Assembly (NCBI GenBank): GCA_013153205.1
Contig: JAADEW010000006.1
Span: 1 to 12,950, forward strand
From: Deferribacteres bacterium
GTDB lineage: Bacteria; Thermosulfidibacterota; Thermosulfidibacteria; Thermosulfidibacterales; Thermosulfidibacteraceae
DNA: 12,950 nt
Reading direction: 5' to 3'
In this document: positions 8,658 to 12,950 of the stretch, piece by piece
Layout of the letters: each line of letters starts with the position of its first letter
Position numbering within the stretch: the stretch's first letter is position 1
Notes under the pieces: generated by a model
Told to the model about the DNA's origin: nothing
The model's database searches: none
The model's input: the letters and a program-made list of their open reading frames with translations, nothing else
Made by a program: the position numbers and the translations under genes

Positions 8658-9575
8658 TTAGGCTTCCTGAGCAGGCTTCAGATGATAGATGGCTTCTTTG
8701 AAGGTTTCGTAAAAGTCGTCTATCCTCACCACATACATTCTGAAAAGGGCCCTTAGCGCTTCAGCTCCCGTCTGGGTTATGTCCGTGAGTATCATGTAGG
8801 CGTGCCTGTAATCAAGCTGAAGTATGTCCGCCACTTTGGAGTATTTGTCAATGTATCTCTGGTAATCTCCCGTTTTGGCTTCTATCCAGAAGATTTCGTT
8901 TTCTATCTTAAAAAGAAGGTCCAGCTCAAAGTCGTCTCCGTTCGGCAGGATAACCTGCGGATTTTTCAGGTATGAGTAGTTAAGGGGTATGGGGTGCGAG
9001 ATGCTTTTTATCGCCTCTATAACCGCTGATTTGGCATATCTTTCAAGCCATCCACCGGTGAAAAAGTTTATGGCTTTGGGTATTCTGTTCACCTTGGCGT
9101 AAAGGAGGTATTTGGGGGATTTGAAGTATTTGTATTCCTCTAAGAAGGCTATTTCGTAGAGGTTTGTGCAGAGCTGGGTTATGCTGGCAATCTCCTCCTG
9201 TCTGTAGTCCTTCAGGTCTATCTTGAAGCCTCTTCCGGTGTTTAGGTTTCTCTTTATCTGCCTGTAGAGGTCCTTTATGTGAGAGAACCTGTTTCCCATG
9301 AAGAAGGCTATTCTGTCCAGAACCTCGTCGGCTTCGCCTTCGGGGCGTATGTTTTTAATTCTGATGCCGCGGGAATTCAGGTATTCTTCTATTTCGGAGA
9401 AGTCGTTTACGAAACTGCATTCTGACTTTCTCTCTGCGGGTGAGCTTGCTGAGCTTCCCTTCAGCAAAGCCGTTTTATTGCTCCCTCCGTTGCCAGCGGA
9501 GTCTGCAATCCGTTCAAGGGCATTTGCTATCCGCTCTAAAAGAGCTATTATCTCTCTTTCCATGCCGCTGTCCAT
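8658..9575 (-). CDS. Uncharacterised protein with PD-(D/E)XK nuclease-like domain
   Basis: 305 residues, no signal peptide or membrane segment. Residues 5-26 form an amphipathic coiled-coil heptad stretch (LLERIANALERIAD), followed by a Ser/Gly/Lys-rich linker (27-52). Residues 60-165 are a helical domain of unknown type. From 170 onward it resembles the C-terminal nuclease of Card1/Can2 (DUF1887-like) proteins: GGWLERY (174-180), then ELDLLF (217-222) and FWIEAKTG (229-236). This gives candidate metal-binding residues E178, D219, E232 and K234 in a PD-(D/E)XK arrangement, followed by a strand MILTD (261-265). It is probably a cytoplasmic DNA or RNA nuclease, perhaps in defence or repair, but this is inference. 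Start uncertain: ATG at 9575, or the in-frame ATG at 9563 (residue 5); neither has a good Shine-Dalgarno sequence. It has its own promoter and no recognisable partner gene. Confidence 0.75.
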   Translation of the reverse strand: MDSGMEREIIALLERIANALERIADSAGNGGSNKTALLKGSSASSPAERKSECSFVNDFSEIEEYLNSRGIRIKNIRPEGEADEVLDRIAFFMGNRFSHIKDLYRQIKRNLNTGRGFKIDLKDYRQEEIASITQLCTNLYEIAFLEEYKYFKSPKYLLYAKVNRIPKAINFFTGGWLERYAKSAVIEAIKSISHPIPLNYSYLKNPQVILPNGDDFELDLLFKIENEIFWIEAKTGDYQRYIDKYSKVADILQLDYRHAYMILTDITQTGAEALRALFRMYVVRIDDFYETFKEAIYHLKPAQEA

Positions 9576-9603
9576 GGTGTAAGTCAGCCGTGTCGTTTAT
9601 GGT

Positions 9604-9632
9604 ATTAAAAACCGGTTAGAATATTAAGTCAA
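9604..9632 (-). promoter_or_regulatory. Probable promoter of the nuclease-like gene
   Basis: On the minus strand TTGACT (9632-9627) is followed after 17 bp by TTTAAT (9609-9604); each box matches the sigma-70 consensus at 5 of 6 positions. Transcription would start near 9597, leaving a leader of about 20 bases. The palindrome AACCGGTT (9610-9617) abuts the -10 box within the spacer and could be an operator half or simply chance. Confidence 0.6.
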
Positions 9633-9668
9633 TCTTTCCGGAATTGGTGGAAAAACTTGTGCGTGCCG

Positions 9669-10064
9669 CTACTTTATTACGGCAATGCCTATGTCGTTTA
9701 TGTTGTTCGCCTTTAGTATTCCCAGAACCTTTATCACGAATCCATAGGGGAGGTTTTTGTCTGCCCGGATTAAAGCGCTCCTTTCGGCAATGTTTTTTTC
9801 GGATTTTATAAGGGCTTCAAGGGTGGTAAGGTCTATCTTCTTTCCGTTTAAGTAAATCTCCTTGTTTCGGGTTATCTCTATGACGTATTCTTTCTTTTTA
9901 ACGGAGACGGTTCCGGCTTTTGATTCCGGAAGGTTGATGTTCAGCCTCCTCTGGAAGTTGATAAACTGGGTGGATACCATGAAGAATATGAGAAGGAGAA
10001 ATACGATGTCCGTCATGGAAACGAGGCTTATTCCCGGCTCTTCCTCTTCTTTAAAGAATCTCAC
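9669..10064 (-). CDS. exbD: ExbD/TolR-family biopolymer transport protein
   Basis: 131 residues. A short cytoplasmic N-terminus, one membrane helix at about 13-34 (ISLVSMTDIVFLLLIFFMVS) with D19 as the conserved membrane aspartate that carries protons, then a periplasmic domain with NINLPESKAG and a C-terminal IRADKNLPYG stretch, as in ExbD/TolR. With ExbB it forms the proton-driven motor that energises TonB- or Tol-dependent processes at the outer membrane. It starts at GTG, overlapping the exbB stop as GTGA, and GGAGC lies about 7 bases upstream. No tonB, tolA or tolB gene is adjacent, so ExbD and TolR cannot be distinguished. Confidence 0.92.
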   Translation of the reverse strand: MRFFKEEEEPGISLVSMTDIVFLLLIFFMVSTQFINFQRRLNINLPESKAGTVSVKKKEYVIEITRNKEIYLNGKKIDLTTLEALIKSEKNIAERSALIRADKNLPYGFVIKVLGILKANNINDIGIAVIK

Positions 10065-10675
10065 GGCTTCTGCTCCGTCAGTCTGTCTATAACTCTAAGT
10101 GCTATCTCTTCCATTTCTGTGGACAGTTTATCAAGCTTGTTTCTCAGAAAATTGAATGCGAGAATGGAGGGAATACCCACTATAAGTCCCGCGGCTGTGG
10201 TGATAAGGGCTTCCGATATGCCGCTTGCTATGAGTTCGGGCTTTCCCGTTCCCACCTTTGCTATGGTGGAAAACGCCTGTATCATTCCTAAAACCGTGCC
10301 CAGAAATCCCAGCATGGGCGCCACATTGCCTATGGTTGACAGCGCCCTGAGCTCTCTTGCAAGCACGGCAATTTCGTGCTGGCCCACGCTTTCCATGGCT
10401 TTGGTGGCTTCAAGCCAGCCGTATTTCGCCCTCTTTACTCCGGTTAGGATGATTCTTGACAGGGGGGTGTCGTATTTCAGGCAAACCTTTTTTATCTCTT
10501 CCGGGTCTGCTCCGGCTTTCTCAAGCTCTTTCACGAACCTTTCCGGGATGATTTTTGATTTCCTGTAAGCCACAAGCCTTTCCATAAACACAGCAAGGGC
10601 TATTACGGAGCAAAGGAGTATGGGATACATTATGATACCGCCCTGCTGTATCCAGAGAATTAGCCTGTTGTCCAT
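10061..10675 (-). CDS. exbB: ExbB/TolQ-family proton channel protein
   Basis: 204 residues from the ATG at 10675. The frame could extend to a GTG at 10690, but that codon overlaps an AAGGAG sequence and gives an unlikely N-terminus, so I prefer the ATG, which has GGGGGAG close upstream. Three membrane helices are visible. The first, near the N-terminus, is IIMYPILLCSVIALAVFMERL. Two come near the end: TIGNVAPMLGFLGTVLGMI and ALITTAAGLIVGIPSILAFNF. A cytoplasmic helical segment lies between the first and the pair. The GNVAPMLGFLGTVLGM motif and the TTAAGL stretch are hallmarks of the MotA/TolQ/ExbB channel family. It forms the stator ring around ExbD. The gene is first in a two-gene unit with exbD. 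Confidence 0.93.
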   Translation of the reverse strand: MDNRLILWIQQGGIIMYPILLCSVIALAVFMERLVAYRKSKIIPERFVKELEKAGADPEEIKKVCLKYDTPLSRIILTGVKRAKYGWLEATKAMESVGQHEIAVLARELRALSTIGNVAPMLGFLGTVLGMIQAFSTIAKVGTGKPELIASGISEALITTAAGLIVGIPSILAFNFLRNKLDKLSTEMEEIALRVIDRLTEQKP

Positions 10676-10721
10676 GTCTCCCCCGCACACTCCTTAAGCT
10701 TATAGGGATATTAAACAGAAA

Positions 10722-10746
10722 AGGAGCGGGAATAAAACCCCGCTCC
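10722..10746 (-). terminator. Rho-independent terminator after the FKBP gene (possibly bidirectional)
   Basis: A perfect 9-bp stem, AGGAGCGGG (10722-10730) with CCCGCTCCT (10738-10746), encloses a 7-base loop. On the minus strand the stem is followed by TTTTCTGTTT, which fits termination of the FKBP gene ending at 10774. On the plus strand it is followed by C and six T, so it could also work in that direction, although no plus-strand gene precedes it nearby. It also separates the FKBP gene from exbB. Confidence 0.85.
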
Positions 10747-10773
10747 TCTTTTTTCCATCTGTGAAAGCCTTAT

Positions 10774-11292
10774 TTACTGTTCCTGCTGTTCCTCTTCCTG
10801 CGGCTGTTCCTGCTGGCCCTGCTGCTGTGCAGCCTGAAGCAGTTCGTCCGGTGTGGCTTCCCTCACCTCTTTGATGTAAAGGGTGAAGTAAAGGGTTTTG
10901 CCGGCTAACGGGTGATTGAGGTCAACGGTGACCGTTTCGTCGTCAAAGTCTATCACCTTCATGCCAATCTCTTCACCCTGAGGGGTCTGCATAACGAGCA
11001 GAAGGCCTTCCTTCAGCTCTATGTGGTCAGGAATGAAGTGTCTCGGGATTTTCTGGATGGCTTCCTCGTTTCTCTCCCCGTATGCTTCCTGGGGAGGCAC
11101 CTCAACCTTAACCACATCTCCCTCTTCCTTTCCTTCAATGGCTTCCTCAAGCTTGGGCATCACCATTCCCTTGCCGTAGATGAAGCTTATGGGAGTGCCC
11201 TTTTCTTTGCTGGATTCTATGAGCTCTCCGTCGTGTCCGTCAACGCGAAGCTCATAGTCCATGGTCACTACGGTATTTGGTCCTATTTTCAT
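10774..11292 (-). CDS. SlyD-like FKBP-type peptidyl-prolyl cis-trans isomerase
   Basis: 172 residues from the ATG at 11292, chosen because GGAGG (11301-11305) lies 8 bases upstream; the frame's TTG at 11307 overlaps that site and is rejected. No signal peptide, so it is cytoplasmic. The layout is that of SlyD: a split FKBP domain ([10 protein letters not shown], then [18 protein letters not shown], where the Gly-Lys-Gly and following segment line the active site), an inserted flap domain ([19 protein letters not shown] to about residue 115) and the closing [18 protein letters not shown]. It catalyses proline isomerisation and acts as a folding chaperone. Instead of the His/Cys-rich metal-binding tail of E. 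coli SlyD, the last 20 or so residues are almost only Gln, Glu, Pro and Gly. It stands alone, with its own promoter and terminator. Confidence 0.93.
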   Translation of the reverse strand: MKIGPNTVVTMDYELRVDGHDGELIESSKEKGTPISFIYGKGMVMPKLEEAIEGKEEGDVVKVEVPPQEAYGERNEEAIQKIPRHFIPDHIELKEGLLLVMQTPQGEEIGMKVIDFDDETVTVDLNHPLAGKTLYFTLYIKEVREATPDELLQAAQQQGQQEQPQEEEQQEQ

Positions 11293-11300
11293 TGCAAAAT

Positions 11301-11305
11301 CCTCC
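11301..11305 (-). promoter_or_regulatory. Ribosome binding site deciding the FKBP start
   Basis: GGAGG on the minus strand, 8 bases before the ATG at 11292. This spacing is near optimal and excludes the overlapping TTG at 11307 as the start. Confidence 0.85.
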
Positions 11306-11319
11306 AAAATATTTTTCTT

Positions 11320-11348
11320 AGATTATTGCCAAAAGGATTTTATGTCAA
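11320..11348 (-). promoter_or_regulatory. Probable promoter of the FKBP gene
   Basis: A perfect -35 box TTGACA (11348-11343), a 17-bp spacer and a weaker -10 box TAATCT (11325-11320). Transcription would begin near 11313, giving a leader of about 20 bases that contains the Shine-Dalgarno site. Confidence 0.55.
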
Positions 11349-11355
11349 ATAAAAT
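11326..11355 (+). promoter_or_regulatory. Possible promoter of the LeuT-type transporter gene
   Basis: TTGCCA (11326-11331), an 18-bp spacer and TAAAAT (11350-11355; 5 of 6). It overlaps the divergent FKBP promoter almost completely, so the two would compete for polymerase if both are used. Confidence 0.42.
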
Positions 11356-11375
11356 TTAGGAATACTTTATCAGGG

Positions 11376-11383
11376 GGAGGTGA
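11376..11383 (+). promoter_or_regulatory. Ribosome binding site of the transporter gene
   Basis: GGAGGTGA, a near-perfect match to the Shine-Dalgarno consensus. The GGAGG core ends 7 bases before the ATG at 11388 and fixes that start. An out-of-frame ATG at 11383 overlaps its end and is not used. Confidence 0.85.
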
Positions 11384-11387
11384 TGCT

Positions 11388-12929
11388 ATGGCTGAAGAGA
11401 AGCTTCTCAACAACGAAAGGGAAAGATGGGCTACCAGAATGGGATTGATACTCGCCATGGCCGGAAACGCCATCGGGCTTGGCAACTTCCTGAGGTTCCC
11501 CGTTCAGGCCGCTCAAAACGGCGGCGGCGCCTTTATGATACCTTATCTCATCGCCCTTGTCCTCATCGGGATTCCCCTTATGTGGGTGGAGTGGGCTATG
11601 GGCAGATACGGAGGTTCTATAGGCCACGGAACCACTCCCGGAATCTTCTATTCCATTACGAAAAGCAAGTGGGGCAAGGTTCTGGGCACTTTGGGGCTGT
11701 GGATTCCCATGGTGGTGGCCATCTACTACATCTACATTGAGTCGTGGACCCTGGGATATGCCCTGAGCTTTATAGTGGGAGCCATTCCCAAGGTTAAAGC
11801 GGTTGCCGGCCTTTCCCAGCAGGATTATCTCAAGCCCTTCTCCGACTTCTTGGCTAAATACATCGGGGCAGGAAAAGGCACCTTTATGAAGCCCACTTAT
11901 GCCTATCTGGTCTTCCTCATCACCTTTGCCATCAACTATTACATTCTCTGGCGCGGTGTGGTGAGGGGAATAGAGGCTTTTGCAAAAAGAGCCATGCCTC
12001 TCCTTTACATTCTGGCCGTGATACTTCTGGTTAAGGTCTTTCTGCTCAAAACCCCGCAGGGCAGTGCCGTTCAGGGACTTGGTTTTCTTTGGACCCCCGA
12101 TTTTTCCGCCCTCAAAAACCCCAAGGTGTGGATAGCCGCGGCGGGACAGGTCTTCTTCACCCTGTCGTTAGGCTTTGGAGCTATCGTGGCTTTCGCATCT
12201 TACATTGACAAGGATGACGACATAACCCTTTCCGGGCTTACCACCACTTCCCTCAACGAGTTTGCCGAGGTGATTCTCGGAGGTTCAATAGCCATTCCTG
12301 CCGCTGTTGCCTTTTTCGGCCTTGCGGGGACGGTAAGTATTGCCAAAAGCGGCGCCTTTAACCTTGGGTTCGTGAGCCTTCCTGCTATCTTCGTGAACAT
12401 GCCGGGTGGGGCGGTATTCGGTTTTATGTGGTTTGCCCTGCTTTTCTTTGCCGGACTCACCTCTTCAATAGCTATAACCCAGCCTTTCATCACCTTTCTT
12501 GAGGACGACTACAACCTCCCCAGAAAAAAAGCGGTTACTTACACCATGCTGATAATCTTCGTGGTGGTTAACTTCGTTATATTTATTCCCAAGGTTCTTG
12601 ACGAGATGGACTTCTGGGCGGGAACCATAGGGCTTGTCCTCTTTGCTTTTATTGAGGTGATTATCTTTTTCTGGGTTTTCAAAAGCGACAGAGCCTGGGA
12701 GGAGATAAACAGAGGAGGAATAATAAAGGCTCCCCGCATATTCTATTACATCACCAAATACATCACCCCCGTTTATCTGGGAGTTCTTCTTATTGCCTGG
12801 GCTAATCAGTATATTCCGGTCTTTATCAGGCAGACCGCATGGAATGTGTGGCTTGCAAGGGGATTGATACTCGTTCTTTTCCTGTTTTTCTGCTACCTTG
12901 CACTGAAAGCGGAGTTTAAGGAGGAGTGA
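11388..12929 (+). CDS. LeuT-type Na+-dependent amino acid symporter (NSS/SLC6 family)
   Basis: 513 residues, 12 predicted membrane helices. It imports a small hydrophobic amino acid together with Na+ across the inner membrane. The first helix contains the family signature [13 protein letters not shown] (26-38). Compared from memory with Aquifex aeolicus LeuT, the binding residues are conserved: N27 and A28 (LeuT N21, A22), N33 (N27), R36 (gate R30), Y114 (Y108), F257 and T258 (F253, T254), N290 (N286), and A355, T358, S359 and I363 (A351, T354, S355, I359). The DEMDFWAG stretch keeps the gating aspartate. E294 matches LeuT E290, which replaces the chloride site of animal relatives, so transport should be chloride-independent. 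Leucine or alanine is the likely substrate by analogy. The next gene starts one base after its stop. Confidence 0.95.
   Translation: MAEEKLLNNERERWATRMGLILAMAGNAIGLGNFLRFPVQAAQNGGGAFMIPYLIALVLIGIPLMWVEWAMGRYGGSIGHGTTPGIFYSITKSKWGKVLGTLGLWIPMVVAIYYIYIESWTLGYALSFIVGAIPKVKAVAGLSQQDYLKPFSDFLAKYIGAGKGTFMKPTYAYLVFLITFAINYYILWRGVVRGIEAFAKRAMPLLYILAVILLVKVFLLKTPQGSAVQGLGFLWTPDFSALKNPKVWIAAAGQVFFTLSLGFGAIVAFASYIDKDDDITLSGLTTTSLNEFAEVILGGSIAIPAAVAFFGLAGTVSIAKSGAFNLGFVSLPAIFVNMPGGAVFGFMWFALLFFAGLTSSIAITQPFITFLEDDYNLPRKKAVTYTMLIIFVVVNFVIFIPKVLDEMDFWAGTIGLVLFAFIEVIIFFWVFKSDRAWEEINRGGIIKAPRIFYYITKYITPVYLGVLLIAWANQYIPVFIRQTAWNVWLARGLILVLFLFFCYLALKAEFKEE
12918..12924 (+). promoter_or_regulatory. Ribosome binding site of the gene starting at 12931
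   Basis: AAGGAGG, 6 bases before the ATG at 12931, lying within the last codons of the transporter gene. It supports a real, translationally linked downstream gene. Confidence 0.75.
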
Positions 12930-12930
12930 G

Positions 12931-12950
12931 ATGAGCGGTATGGCGATACT
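12931..12950 (+). CDS. Start of a further gene, possibly a MetS-like small subunit of the NSS transporter (3' partial)
   Basis: Only six complete codons are in the window (M-S-G-M-A-I and the start of a seventh). An ideal Shine-Dalgarno sequence precedes the ATG, and one base separates it from the transporter stop. Many bacterial NSS transporter genes are followed by a very short single-helix protein (MetS family) whose N-terminus is small and hydrophobic in this way. That identity is an inference from context and six residues. Confidence 0.5.

Noticed and set aside
8658..9575. A CRISPR-linked effector locus
   Set aside because: The nuclease-like gene recalls Card1/Can2, but no repeats, cas genes or evident CARF domain are in the window.
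9633..9668. A terminator between exbD and the nuclease-like gene
   Set aside because: Only a short TTCCGGAA palindrome is present, with no stable stem followed by T residues on the minus strand; read-through from exbD remains possible.
10676..10690. GTG at 10690 as start of exbB
   Set aside because: The AAGGAG sequence overlaps this GTG and cannot serve it; the added residues C-G-G-D are not typical, and the ATG at 10675 gives a standard N-terminus.
11293..11307. TTG at 11307 as start of the FKBP gene
   Set aside because: It overlaps the GGAGG ribosome binding site that is ideally spaced for the ATG at 11292.

Overview
The window comes from a bacterial chromosome of about 50% GC. It has tightly packed genes, stop/start overlaps of 4 bases (and one of 11) inside gene clusters, and Lys/Glu/Arg-rich proteins, which suggests a thermophile. 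The best taxonomic clue is the transporter at 11388-12929. It matches the remembered sequence of LeuT of Aquifex aeolicus nearly along its whole length, so an Aquificota-like organism (Aquificales or Desulfurobacteriales relatives) is my best guess. This rests on recall, not on a search.

Layout. (1) 1-1476, plus strand: the 3' part of a C45-type Ntn-hydrolase with a TPR-like tail, whose start lies outside the window. (2) 1439-2846, minus strand: a small lipoprotein gene overlapping a biotin synthase gene, bioB. The bioB 3' end overlaps the hydrolase 3' end by 38 bp. (3) 2847-2925: a short divergent promoter region. (4) 2926-8656, plus strand: cysM, mfd and two periplasmic SurA/PrsA-type parvulin genes, spaced by 9 bp or overlapping by 4 bp, so probably one operon. 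(5) 8658-9575, minus strand: an uncharacterised PD-(D/E)XK nuclease-like protein with its own good promoter, convergent with the parvulin operon with only one base between the stops. (6) 9669-10675, minus strand: an exbB-exbD energy-transducing pair. (7) 10774-11292, minus strand: a SlyD-like FKBP prolyl isomerase followed by a strong hairpin terminator. (8) 11388-12929, plus strand: the LeuT-type Na+ symporter, followed at 12931 by the first codons of a further gene with a strong Shine-Dalgarno sequence, possibly a MetS-like small transporter subunit.

How the genes fit together. Most are housekeeping: sulfur amino acid and biotin synthesis, transcription-coupled repair, envelope protein folding (three prolyl-isomerase-family proteins in the window) and energised transport. 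No mobile element, CRISPR array, tRNA or rRNA was seen. The points most worth a second look are: the biotin synthase, which lacks two of the three classical [2Fe-2S] cysteines but carries extra cysteines at other positions; the orphan nuclease-like protein, whose C-terminal half resembles Card1/Can2-type effector nucleases; and the second parvulin, which has lost its active-site histidines.
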